Source: Ralstonia sp. RRA
GTDB lineage: Bacteria; Pseudomonadota; Gammaproteobacteria; Burkholderiales; Burkholderiaceae
Reading direction: 5' to 3'
Length of the DNA stretch: 64,000 nt
NCBI RefSeq assembly: GCF_037023145.1
Contig: NZ_CP146091.1
Coordinates: 3,100,001 to 3,164,000, forward strand
The notes under the pieces were generated by a model, which saw only the letters and a list, made by a program, of their open reading frames with translations, did no database searches and was not told the DNA's origin. Both the position numbers and the translations under genes were made by a program. Of this stretch, positions 1-7,305 are shown piece by piece (the first letter of the stretch is position 1; each line of letters starts with the position of its first letter).

Positions 1-1084
1 CCTCGGTCGGCTTGCGATGCAGCGAATGGCGCACGGCAAACACATCGCCAATCGCATAGGCGGTCGACAGCGACACCGCGCACGCGCCGATGATGCTGGC
101 GTCCAGCAGCGCAATGGCAAACAGAATGCCCGCCCAGCGGCCCGAATAGGCCTCCAGCCCCTTCGCCGTGCCCAGTGCATCGGTGTAGTTGCCAAACTCA
201 GGCGTACCGTGGAAGGCCTGCGCGCTGAAGGCAATCATCGCCACCGCGCCGGCAATCACGAGCACGATGCCCAGCCACAGGTCCGCACGCTCATAGCGGA
301 TGAAGCGCGCAGTGATGCGCTTGTCGATCACGTAGCTTTGCTGGAAGAACAACTGCCACGGCGCCACGGTCGTCCCGACGATGGCGATGATCAGCAGCAT
401 CACTTCCGCCAGCGGTGCACCGGCCGGTAGAGCAGGCACGAAGAAATCGCGCGCCACCTGCCCCATCGGCGGATGCACCACCAGAAAGATCGGAATGAGC
501 GTGAGACTGCCCGCCACCAGCGCAAGTGCAAAGCGCTCGAACCGTCGGAAGTCACCCGTGGATGCGGCCAACATCACCAGCGCCGCTGCAGCGCACACAC
601 CCCAGTGGCGCGGAATGCCGAGATATTCCAGCGCAAGGCTGATACCGATGAACTCCGTCACCAGCGTCAACGCATTGACGAGGAATAAGTCGATGACAGA
701 GAAGCTGCCCCAGAACTTGCCGAAGCGCGCGAAGATCAGCCGCGCGTGGCCGACCCGCGTGACGGCACCCAGGCGCAGCACCATCTCCTGGTTCACGTAC
801 AGCACGGGGATGAGCAGCATCAGCGTCCACAACAGCGTGGTGCCGTAGTTCTGCCCGGCTTGCGTGTACGTGCCGAAGGCGCCGGCGTCGTTGTCGCCGA
901 CCATCACGATCAGGCCGGGGCCGAGGATGGCCAGCAGCGTGCGGAAACGTGCACGCCAGCCGTCACGCGCACCGGTATCGTGGTGCGCAATGGTGCCTAG
1001 CGCGCCACGAATGTCGCCCACATGGGCCTCATCAAGCGCGGCATGACGTGGTGGTGCGTCGATGCCAGAAGCAATTTGGGTCAT
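1..1084 (-). CDS. mntH: Nramp-family divalent metal transporter (3' end outside window), ligand-altered variant
   Basis: Inner-membrane, probably proton-coupled uptake of a divalent cation. About 361 residues are present; the C-terminus lies beyond base 1. The first ~45 residues are a hydrophilic cytosolic tail, followed by repeated hydrophobic segments. TM1 aligns with the Nramp signature region, but the canonical D-P-G-N reads D66-A67-G68-A69, so the Asp ligand is kept and the Asn is lost. TM6, normally V-M-P-H, reads V240-A-P-W243, so the metal-coordinating Met is Ala and the His is Trp. Loss of this Met is the known hallmark of Nramp-related Mg2+ transporters (NRMT), so Mn2+ should not be assumed; the symbol reflects family only. 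The start is set by a GGAGG Shine-Dalgarno 6 nt before the ATG. It lies 47 bp after a 68-aa ORF and downstream of an OprB-type porin on the same strand. Confidence 0.88.
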   Translation of the reverse strand, partial: MTQIASGIDAPPRHAALDEAHVGDIRGALGTIAHHDTGARDGWRARFRTLLAILGPGLIVMVGDNDAGAFGTYTQAGQNYGTTLLWTLMLLIPVLYVNQEMVLRLGAVTRVGHARLIFARFGKFWGSFSVIDLFLVNALTLVTEFIGISLALEYLGIPRHWGVCAAAALVMLAASTGDFRRFERFALALVAGSLTLIPIFLVVHPPMGQVARDFFVPALPAGAPLAEVMLLIIAIVGTTVAPWQLFFQQSYVIDKRITARFIRYERADLWLGIVLVIAGAVAMIAFSAQAFHGTPEFGNYTDALGTAKGLEAYSGRWAGILFAIALLDASIIGACAVSLSTAYAIGDVFAVRHSLHRKPTE

Positions 1085-1131
1085 ATCGACCTCCGATTTG
1101 TTATTGGGTGAGGGATGTACCCGTCGTTGGA

Positions 1132-1338
1132 TTACCAGTAGGTGCGCGACAGCCGGATGGCGGCGGCTGCGTAGCCGTGGTTGGAGAGCGATTGGCCACC
1201 GTCGTCAGCGCGGCGGTTGGACGTGGCCGGCGCAGCGTTGGCACGCTCCGGCGCACCAGCACGGGCCTGCACGAACGGCGAGCTGAACGGCAGAGCAATG
1301 GCCGAGAAACGACGAGCGGGAATGTTGAATTTGCGCAT
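1132..1338 (-). CDS. Small ORF, 68 aa, unknown function, in the leader of the Nramp gene
   Basis: Not recognised. It reads from MRKFNIPARR to a C-terminal SRTYW. The N-terminus is basic with a weakly hydrophobic stretch (about residues 11-22), followed by an Ala/Asn/Arg-rich middle. The start is supported by an AGGAG motif 5 nt upstream of the ATG. That motif is immediately preceded by a hairpin (1350-1383) that could control access to it. The ORF ends 47 bp before the Nramp start codon on the same strand, so co-transcription is likely. It could be a real small protein or a translated leader ORF. Codon composition is GC-rich like the neighbours, so coding status rests mainly on the ribosome-binding site and position. 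Confidence 0.5.
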   Translation of the reverse strand: MRKFNIPARRFSAIALPFSSPFVQARAGAPERANAAPATSNRRADDGGQSLSNHGYAAAAIRLSRTYW

Positions 1339-1349
1339 AACAACTCCTG

Positions 1350-1383
1350 GCCGCATGGGCACGATGCGTGCACGGCATGCGGC
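1350..1383 (-). promoter_or_regulatory. Hairpin directly upstream of the Shine-Dalgarno of the 68-aa leader ORF
   Basis: GCCGCATG (1350-1357) pairs perfectly with CATGCGGC (1376-1383). An inner GCAC/GTGC stem (1359-1362 with 1368-1371) closes a 5-nt loop. The AGGAG of the 68-aa ORF (1344-1348) begins one base beyond the stem. The placement suggests control of translation initiation in the Nramp leader; the ligand or partner is unknown. Confidence 0.5.
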
Positions 1384-1456
1384 AATCGCCGCGCATGGGT
1401 TGTCGTACCCAAGGCGGCAGATTCAAACAATCAAGGAGCGATGCAGACACCGCTGC

Positions 1457-1473
1457 CTTGCCGGGGCGGCAAG
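1457..1473 (-). promoter_or_regulatory. Compact GC hairpin in the Nramp leader
   Basis: A perfect 7-bp stem (1457-1463 with 1467-1473) with a 3-base loop lies between the 14-codon ORF and the 68-aa ORF. No T-run follows on the minus strand, so it is not a simple terminator. It may be a pausing or antitermination element of the leader. Confidence 0.35.
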
Positions 1474-1507
1474 TCAGCAGCAGGGAACAACCGTGCGGCG
1501 GACTCGC

Positions 1508-1552
1508 CTAGTAGGAAAGAAATGTCGGGTAAGGTCGACTCGGACTGTCCAT
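1508..1552 (-). CDS. Putative 14-residue Pro/Tyr/Ser-rich leader peptide
   Basis: An ATG preceded by GGAGGA with 5-nt spacing opens a 15-codon frame that reads MDSPSRPYPTFLSY and ends in TAG. It begins 18 nt after the porin stop codon and lies about 420 nt upstream of the Nramp gene on the same strand. An acidic residue followed by three prolines within nine residues resembles the MgtL-type leaders that sense Mg2+ or proline limitation before mgtA. That resemblance is an inference from composition only. It is too short for statistical coding evidence. Confidence 0.4.
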   Translation of the reverse strand: MDSPSRPYPTFLSY

Positions 1553-1570
1553 ATGGGTCCTCCGTAGGTC

Positions 1571-3013
1571 TTAGAACTCGGCGTGGACGCGCATGCCGTA
1601 GAACTTGGCAGGGCCGCGGTCCCGGTTGTAGCCGGGGTTCTGGATCAATTGAAAATCGGGGCTGAGCATGATGCCCTTGACCGGTTGAAAGCTGTAAAAC
1701 AATTCGAGTACGCGCTCGTGGCCATAGTTCAACGCGCCATCGCCCAGGAACGCGCCGCTACCGCCTGCCGCCAGGTAGGCCTTGTGATCTGGGCCCAACA
1801 TGTTCAGCGAAAATGCCGCACCCACCACATCATTGGGGCGACCCCACGACGTGCCCTTCAGCAGACCGCCGAACGACACGTTGCGACCCACTTCAGTAAA
1901 GGCGTACGTCTCGGTCTTGTCATCCGACCAATTCAGCCGTGCAAACAGACCCAGGTTCTCGCCCGCCTTCTGCTCGAACGACAGGCCCACACCCACCTTG
2001 GCGTGCTCCTTACGCACCTGGCTCAGATCCGGCGCGCTGCCGGTGGCCTGGCCGAGTGCGATGGCGTCATCAAAGCGGCCCATGCGCGTCTTGTTGCGCC
2101 AGCCCATCAACCGTACCTTGCCGTCCTGGCCGAACAGCGTGTAGCTCTTTTCCAGTTCCACCATGTCACCGTAGTGCTTCATGAAGGCGGAATCCAGTGC
2201 CAAACCATTCGATTCGATCGGCTGCAGGAAGCGGCCTGCGCGCGCAGCCCAGCCGAGCTCGCTGTCGATGTATTCCAGCGCGATGCCCCAGTTGTAGCCA
2301 CGCGCATCGGCGGGGTAGTCGAACGACGGGCTCGCCATGAACGACCAGTTCAGGAACTGCGTGCGCGGATCGTGCGAATACTCCACACCGTCAAATACAT
2401 CCAGCACCGGCATGTTGCCCACCGTCAGCACTACACGGCGCTTGTCGACCACATCGGCAAACTGATTGAAGTCGGCGTCGATCTTTTCGGTATCGCCGCC
2501 CAGGCCCCAGGTCTGGCGCAGGAAAGCACGGGCGCGGTACAGCGTCGGGTCGGTGCCCGTCACCTTCGCCAGCTCTCCGTTGGTCGGGCCACCCAAGCCG
2601 TGCAGCTCGGAGAATGCCTTACCCATGATGACTTCCGGGTTGAAGTGGAACTCGGCGCCCTTCCACAACCGCATACCCAGATCGAGCGTAGTGCTGAACG
2701 AGTAGCTGATCGCGCGGTCGCCAGTCAGGCTGTTGTCGCCGCTGTACGGCGACTTGAACGCGGGCTTGGCTTGCCACACCCAGGTCGATTGGCCGTGGAA
2801 ACCGAAGCGGTCATCCAGCTCACCGCCGGCGATCGGCAGCGCATCGGCGGCCGGGGCAGAAGTGGGCGCATCCTCTGCACGGGCAGCTTGGGTAGAAACA
2901 GACAACAGTGCCATCACGGCCAGAAAAGCCGGACGACGCAATGCAGCGGCGCGCACCAGAACCAGCGGACGCACCGCAACCCAAACGTATTGCAGCATCG
3001 AGAGAAACAGCAT
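1571..3013 (-). CDS. OprB-type (carbohydrate-selective family) outer-membrane porin
   Basis: A 480-residue outer-membrane beta-barrel. The start at 3013 is chosen because a strong GGGGGAGG ribosome-binding site lies 4 nt upstream. It gives a long N-terminus ending in a signal peptide with an A-R-A cleavage site before EDAPT. The mature protein is rich in alternating aromatic/polar strands and ends in Phe (HAEF), as barrel proteins do. The FGFHGQSTWVWQ region and the YSHDPRTQFLNW block are typical of the OprB/carbohydrate porin family. Its nearest neighbour is the Nramp metal transporter on the same strand, so it may admit the metal rather than a sugar; that is inference from context. A small inverted repeat (3026-3031/3039-3044) overlaps its upstream region. 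Confidence 0.85.
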   Translation of the reverse strand: MLFLSMLQYVWVAVRPLVLVRAAALRRPAFLAVMALLSVSTQAARAEDAPTSAPAADALPIAGGELDDRFGFHGQSTWVWQAKPAFKSPYSGDNSLTGDRAISYSFSTTLDLGMRLWKGAEFHFNPEVIMGKAFSELHGLGGPTNGELAKVTGTDPTLYRARAFLRQTWGLGGDTEKIDADFNQFADVVDKRRVVLTVGNMPVLDVFDGVEYSHDPRTQFLNWSFMASPSFDYPADARGYNWGIALEYIDSELGWAARAGRFLQPIESNGLALDSAFMKHYGDMVELEKSYTLFGQDGKVRLMGWRNKTRMGRFDDAIALGQATGSAPDLSQVRKEHAKVGVGLSFEQKAGENLGLFARLNWSDDKTETYAFTEVGRNVSFGGLLKGTSWGRPNDVVGAAFSLNMLGPDHKAYLAAGGSGAFLGDGALNYGHERVLELFYSFQPVKGIMLSPDFQLIQNPGYNRDRGPAKFYGMRVHAEF

Positions 3014-3664
3014 GAGACCTCCCCCGTTCGTTTCTATGACGAACGTAGGCATGAGCCGACCACGGTCCTCCCAGGAGACCACGAACGCGAGCGCGCACGC
3101 AGCCACATGGCCGTGTCGGTAAAACAATCGAATTGTGGGAAGAGGCTTGTACGGAGAACCCGCACAAGTGCCACTACCCGCCGTGCATACGGCTAGGCAG
3201 TGGAGGGGCGCAAAGCGAAAGCGATGCGCCGAGACTGTCTAGCCGTTCAGAGTGCGATCGAAGATCGACTAGAACAACTGTCCATGGAGAACATCTCCGT
3301 AGTGATGACGGGGCGCAGAGTAACAAAGTGTTCTTGGAGTCAGCAAGCGTTTTTTGGAGGGGGTGGGAGGCACTTTGCACGCCGGCAACATAGGCATGCC
3401 CCGCAAACCCAAGGCTGGCGCGGAATTGGCTTGCCGGCGCCATTTGCGGGCATCTTGGTCGCATCAGAAAATACTGCCCCCTAGTACGCGAAAAACCACA
3501 TGCAGCACGCGCCTACTCATGATGAGCAGACCTCGCATAGAGGGCATTCGCACCTCGCTGCTGCGCCTGCTTAACTGACCGGGTGGATACACTACCGCCA
3601 CGAATCCGAGCGCACAGTGCGGTGCTCGATCGCACACCACATCCAACATCAAACAGGAGGTTGC
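3014..3664. other. 651-bp intergenic region without a convincing gene
   Basis: No frame here has both a plausible ribosome-binding site and a recognisable protein. The region separates the minus-strand porin from the plus-strand lipoprotein and must hold their promoters. Visible structures are ACAAT-CGA-ATTGT at 3124-3136 and a pair of interleaved inverted repeats at 3381-3453. Confidence 0.6.
3381..3453. ncRNA. Interleaved inverted repeats with pseudoknot topology (candidate structured RNA)
   Basis: GCCGGCAA (3381-3388) is the exact reverse complement of TTGCCGGC (3431-3438). ATGCCCCGCAAA (3396-3407) is the reverse complement of TTTGCGGGCAT (3443-3453) apart from one extra C. The arms alternate A-B-A'-B', the arrangement of an H-type pseudoknot. 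Strand and expression are unknown, and there is no family match I recognise. Confidence 0.3.
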
Positions 3665-3994
3665 ATGACGCGCTTAGCAACGATGCTCACGGCGATTGCC
3701 GCCATCGCAGGCATGGCCGGATGCTCGACAGCCGGCACAGGACAAATCAAGAACGGAGGCGAGGCGCCCATGGCTGAGCACATGCAACCGGCAAGCACGT
3801 GCCAGGCCGCTTCCGTGCCCGATGACACGCTGATCGGCAAATCCGAGCAGGACGCCACGGCGTTGTTGAACGGCTGCCTGTGGCGCGTCAGTGAGCGGGA
3901 CGGCAAGGCGTTGCCGGGCACGATGGACTATCGGGAGGAACGCCGCAATCTGGGCATCCAGAGCGGCAAGGTGATCTGGGTGCGGCGCGGTTGA
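3665..3994 (+). CDS. Small lipoprotein with peptidase-inhibitor I78-like domain
   Basis: A 109-residue secreted lipoprotein. The start is set by AGGAGG 5 nt upstream of ATG. The signal peptide ends in the lipobox G-M-A-G-C with Cys22. After a ~40-residue linker, the C-terminal half (LIGK, then PGTMDYREERRN, then SGKVIWVRRG) follows the pattern of the I78 inhibitor family: a Pro-Gly turn, a conserved T-x-D-Y-R, and a terminal G-x-V strand. I78 proteins such as elastase inhibitor AFLEI inhibit serine proteases, so an envelope protease inhibitor is plausible. The gene stands alone and is convergent with the serine hydrolase gene. Confidence 0.7.
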   Translation: MTRLATMLTAIAAIAGMAGCSTAGTGQIKNGGEAPMAEHMQPASTCQAASVPDDTLIGKSEQDATALLNGCLWRVSERDGKALPGTMDYREERRNLGIQSGKVIWVRRG

Positions 3995-4021
3995 CCCTCA
4001 TCTGAGCGGGTCCTCAAGAAA

Positions 4022-4047
4022 AAACGGCTTCCACCAGGAAGCCGTTT
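4022..4047 (-). terminator. Rho-independent terminator of the serine hydrolase gene
   Basis: A perfect 11-bp stem (4022-4032 with 4037-4047) and a 4-nt loop. On the minus strand it is followed by a T-run (the complement of the A-run at 4018-4024). It also lies just after the plus-strand lipoprotein gene and may serve both. Confidence 0.8.
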
Positions 4048-4102
4048 GCATAGGAGTACCGCTCAGCGCGTGAACCGCTTTGCGCTACAGCAGCACTGAC
4101 TT

Positions 4103-5425
4103 TTAACGCAGTTGATTCGCGATCGCGCTGTAGAACAAGGATGCCTCCAGTGGCTGCGCACTAAAGGACGGCTCCGCCTGCTTCCACGTCGACCACTGCA
4201 CGATCACCAGGTTTTCCTTGCGGTTGACCATGATCACTTGCCCGAAGATACCCAGCGCCCAGAGGGCGTCGCGCATCGTCTGCGCCGGTGCCGGGGTCAC
4301 GTTTTGTGTGTCCATCGGCACCGCGTTGTTCCACCACTGATAGCCATAAGTGCCATCCGGGTGCGAGGGCGAAACGGAGTTCGCGGCATGCGTCCAACGC
4401 GAGGCATCATCGACCCAGCCGGCGGGCAATATTTGCTTGCCGTTGGGCAATCGCCCCTCGTTCAGGATGAACTCACCAAAGCGCCCCCAGTCTTCCAGCG
4501 TGGCATTGAATCCATGCGCGCCAACGTCATGCTGACCCGCCTGGTAGGAATGCCACACGCCGTCGTTAGCCATGCCGTAGGGTTTCCAGAGGCTCTGTTC
4601 GAGGTACGCGGCCAGCGGCATGCCGGTCGCATGCTCCAGTACATCACCCAGCAGCCATGCGCCGCCCGATGAGTACGACCAGGACTGCCCCACCGGATGC
4701 GCCCGATGCAGGCCCGAGACCAACGTACGCACGCACTGATACGTGCCCGGCTTTGCCTCGCATTGGGTCAACTTGGAAAAATCGGAGTTCGGATTCGTGT
4801 AGTCCTCGTTCCAGGCCACGCCCGAGGTGTGTTGAATCAACGACCGAAGCGTCACGCCATCCCAGGCCGTGCCCTTGAGATCGGGTTCATAGTCCGTGAC
4901 CAGATCGTCCAGCGAGCGAATCTTGCCCTCCTTCAGCGCGATGCCGACCAGCGTCGACACCACCGACTTGCCGACTGAGCGCGAGGTCCACAGCGTGCTG
5001 TCGGTATTGCCGTCGCCCAGGTATTTGTAGGCGATCTTGCCGTCCTTGAGTACGAGCATGCCGGCGACATTCTGGTGCTTCAGGTAGTCCTGAATGCCAT
5101 AGGTGTGGCCGTGCATCGCATAGCTGACGTCAGTCAGTTGCCGCTGCGCGCGGGGCAGCGGCGTCGACGTGCCGCCGTGGTGGAACACATCGCCGGCGTA
5201 GTTCCGGTAGTCGTTGCGAAAGCCGATGACGCGCTCTGCCTGATTCCACGTGAGCATGTGCTTGGTGTCCGGCAGCGACGTATCGAATGGCGTCGGGCAC
5301 GCCGACAGCGGCACACCGCCGCAGGAAGCGGCATCTTGAGCGATCGCCGCCAACGGGGCGAGCGCGGCCACAGAGGCTACGAGCGCCGCACAAGCGGCCA
5401 GAGTTGCAGATCGAGTGAACTTCAT
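4103..5425 (-). CDS. Secreted serine hydrolase, class C beta-lactamase/esterase family
   Basis: A 440-residue exported enzyme. The signal peptide is about residues 1-29, ending AIAQ. The catalytic S-x-x-K tetrad is S-V-G-K within WTSRSVGKS. The second motif appears as Y-S-S in QSWSYSSGG, where class C enzymes have Y-x-N, which argues for an esterase or D-aminopeptidase-like activity rather than a true beta-lactamase. YGYQWWNN near the C-terminus is typical of this hydrolase clan. The substrate cannot be assigned. The gene diverges from a LysR regulator across 171 bp, the same architecture as ampC-ampR, so control by that regulator is likely. There is no strong Shine-Dalgarno before the ATG. 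Confidence 0.85.
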   Translation of the reverse strand: MKFTRSATLAACAALVASVAALAPLAAIAQDAASCGGVPLSACPTPFDTSLPDTKHMLTWNQAERVIGFRNDYRNYAGDVFHHGGTSTPLPRAQRQLTDVSYAMHGHTYGIQDYLKHQNVAGMLVLKDGKIAYKYLGDGNTDSTLWTSRSVGKSVVSTLVGIALKEGKIRSLDDLVTDYEPDLKGTAWDGVTLRSLIQHTSGVAWNEDYTNPNSDFSKLTQCEAKPGTYQCVRTLVSGLHRAHPVGQSWSYSSGGAWLLGDVLEHATGMPLAAYLEQSLWKPYGMANDGVWHSYQAGQHDVGAHGFNATLEDWGRFGEFILNEGRLPNGKQILPAGWVDDASRWTHAANSVSPSHPDGTYGYQWWNNAVPMDTQNVTPAPAQTMRDALWALGIFGQVIMVNRKENLVIVQWSTWKQAEPSFSAQPLEASLFYSAIANQLR

Positions 5426-5596
5426 GATGGGTTGCGGTTAAGAAGCGCGAATGGGAAATTCCATGGCAGGTATCGCCTTTGCGCGCGATGCACCTGCTGG
5501 AAGTGCCCGCAGTATCTTTTCCGTACCGCGACCCGGTCAAAGCAAGACCCGTGGGAAAATCCCCCACACCCAGCCCACGCCTCGCCCGGGAGACCC

Positions 5597-6466
5597 ATGA
5601 GCGGACTCAACTTCTCGCTTGCGCAAATCGAAGCGTTCGCCACCGTCGCCGAATTGGGGAGCATCTCGAAAGCCGCCACAACGCTCGCCAAAGACCGCTC
5701 AACCCTCAGCGAACTGATCGCGTTTCTGGAAGACGACCTGGGCTACGCCCTCTTCGAGCGCAACGGCCGCAACCTCGCTTTGACACAGGCCGGCTTGCGA
5801 CTGCAGCGGCAGGCCAAGTTGCTCTTGCGCAGCGCGCATGCGTTTGGTGAATTTGCGACGGGTGTCGCGCAGGATTTCAACGCCGAGATCAGCCTAGCCT
5901 ACGACCCCTTCGTGCCACGCGAGCGCATCGCCGCACTCGTCGATCGCGCAGCGGATCGCGGCATCCGCCTGAGCGCATGGAGCACCTGCCGGATCGACGC
6001 CGAAGACGCCTTGAAATCCGGGCAGGCAGATCTCGCCATCAGCCTCGCACGCAACCACAGCATCGGCGGCGACATGCAGTGGTACGGCGTTGGAACGATC
6101 GACATGGCGCTCTATGCCGCTGAATCGTTCTTTCACACCTCGCCCGTCGCGCTGGCGGAACTCGCGTCCAAGCCGCAGATCCTCATGCATCGTGCGCTCG
6201 ACGAGCAGCAGGCCAAGCTCCTGCGAATTTCCGACCGCGTGTTGTTGACCAACGAAGTCGAGATGGTTGGACATATGCTGGATCGCTCGCACGGGTGGGC
6301 ATTCCTGCCGACCCACTTGCGCATGGATCAATGGCCGAACGTGCGGATGATCGTGGCCGAAATCGGCACCGATGGATTGAGCCAGACGCTGGTCGCACTC
6401 TGGAAACCCGGGCGGGATCGCGAACCGGCCGTACGAGACGTGCTGGATGCGCTCACAGCGAAGTAG
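5597..6466 (+). CDS. LysR-family transcriptional regulator
   Basis: 289 residues, close to the usual LysR length. The N-terminal winged helix-turn-helix occupies about residues 5-65 (FSLAQIEAFATVAELGSISKA, then the recognition helix RSTLSELIAFLEDDLGY), followed by a linker helix and a periplasmic-binding-protein-like effector domain. The start is chosen at the ATG with GGGAGA just upstream, because it begins exactly at the helix-turn-helix. It is divergent from the serine hydrolase gene, its most likely target. The effector is unknown. Confidence 0.9.
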   Translation: MSGLNFSLAQIEAFATVAELGSISKAATTLAKDRSTLSELIAFLEDDLGYALFERNGRNLALTQAGLRLQRQAKLLLRSAHAFGEFATGVAQDFNAEISLAYDPFVPRERIAALVDRAADRGIRLSAWSTCRIDAEDALKSGQADLAISLARNHSIGGDMQWYGVGTIDMALYAAESFFHTSPVALAELASKPQILMHRALDEQQAKLLRISDRVLLTNEVEMVGHMLDRSHGWAFLPTHLRMDQWPNVRMIVAEIGTDGLSQTLVALWKPGRDREPAVRDVLDALTAK

Positions 6467-6596
6467 AAGGATGGGGAGGGGAGCGCGGACAAATGGCTAA
6501 GATGCCCTCACCTGCACCAGCAAAGAGGACATGCGACTGGCCAGCCCGCTCAGTAAGGCGTGGCGTACGCCGAACCAGTTGGCGAGCACGCAAAGA

Positions 6597-6626
6597 AAAA
6601 GCGGCTTCCTTTCGGAAGCCGCTTTT
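6597..6626 (-). terminator. Rho-independent terminator downstream of tRNA-Thr
   Basis: A 13-bp perfect stem (6597-6609 with 6614-6626) around a 4-nt loop, followed by TTTTTCTTT on the minus strand, directly after the tRNA 3' end. Confidence 0.85.
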
Positions 6627-6631
6627 GCATT

Positions 6632-6707
<76 letters not shown>

Positions 6708-6736
6708 AAAGAAACGCGATTCTAACCTAACACGCG

Positions 6737-7231
6737 TTACTTGACGACCTTCAGTGCAGGTTTGCCACCAATTCGTGGCACATTCGGCGGCGGCTCGTCT
6801 TCCGGGCCGCCATCCACCTCTGCGGCGACCGGTGCGGGCGCCGATTCGGAGTCCACTGCAGCCAACTTGGGAGGCGGATTGTTCTCGCGTTCGGTGGCGG
6901 CTTGCGTGGTCGGCGTACTACGCTCAACCGGGAAGGCCATGCCCTGCCCATTCTCGCGCGCGTAGACGGCGAGCACGTTCTCAACCGGCACTTCGATCTT
7001 GCGCGACACGCCCGAGAAACGCGCCTGAAACGTAATCCACTCGTTGCCCATGTCGAGCTGGCTGGTCGCGTCAAAGCTCACGTTCAGCACGATCTCGTCA
7101 TTCTTGACGAACTCGCGCGGCACGTTGGTGCTGTTGTCGACAAAGACAGCAATGTACGGCGTGAAGCCGTTGTCCGTGCACCATTCGTAAATGGCCCGGA
7201 TCAGATAGGGCTTGGTCGAAGTTTCCGGCAT
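6737..7231 (-). CDS. sspB: ClpXP protease specificity-enhancing factor SspB
   Basis: A 164-residue adaptor that binds ssrA-tagged and other substrates and delivers them to ClpXP. The N-terminal folded domain (about 1-110) matches SspB (STKPYLIRAIYEWCTDNGFT at the start). A Pro/Ala/Glu-rich flexible linker follows. The C-terminus, PALKVVK, is the ClpX-binding XB peptide. It lies 74 bp downstream of sspA, the usual pairing. Confidence 0.95.
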   Translation of the reverse strand: MPETSTKPYLIRAIYEWCTDNGFTPYIAVFVDNSTNVPREFVKNDEIVLNVSFDATSQLDMGNEWITFQARFSGVSRKIEVPVENVLAVYARENGQGMAFPVERSTPTTQAATERENNPPPKLAAVDSESAPAPVAAEVDGGPEDEPPPNVPRIGGKPALKVVK

Positions 7232-7305
7232 GATGAAATCAGTAACCGTGGGGCACGGCCGTGCGCGGGCTCAAACCAGTCGCGCGGCCGGCAACCCAGC
7301 GGCGA

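Noticed and set aside
1340..1570. A yybP-ykoY (Mn2+) riboswitch before the Nramp gene
   Set aside because: The conserved yybP-ykoY core sequences are not present; only simple hairpins and small ORFs are seen.
1583..3196. A 537-codon plus-strand frame opposite the OprB-type porin
   Set aside because: Antisense shadow of a recognised porin gene; composition (His/Arg/Gln-rich) is typical of shadow frames.
3200..3484. Plus-strand frames of up to 94 codons in the porin-lipoprotein gap
   Set aside because: No ribosome-binding site, no hydrophobic or domain pattern, and they run through the inverted repeats.
4103..5425. A beta-lactamase (antibiotic resistance) call
   Set aside because: The second catalytic motif is not Y-x-N and the family includes many esterases; resistance cannot be claimed.
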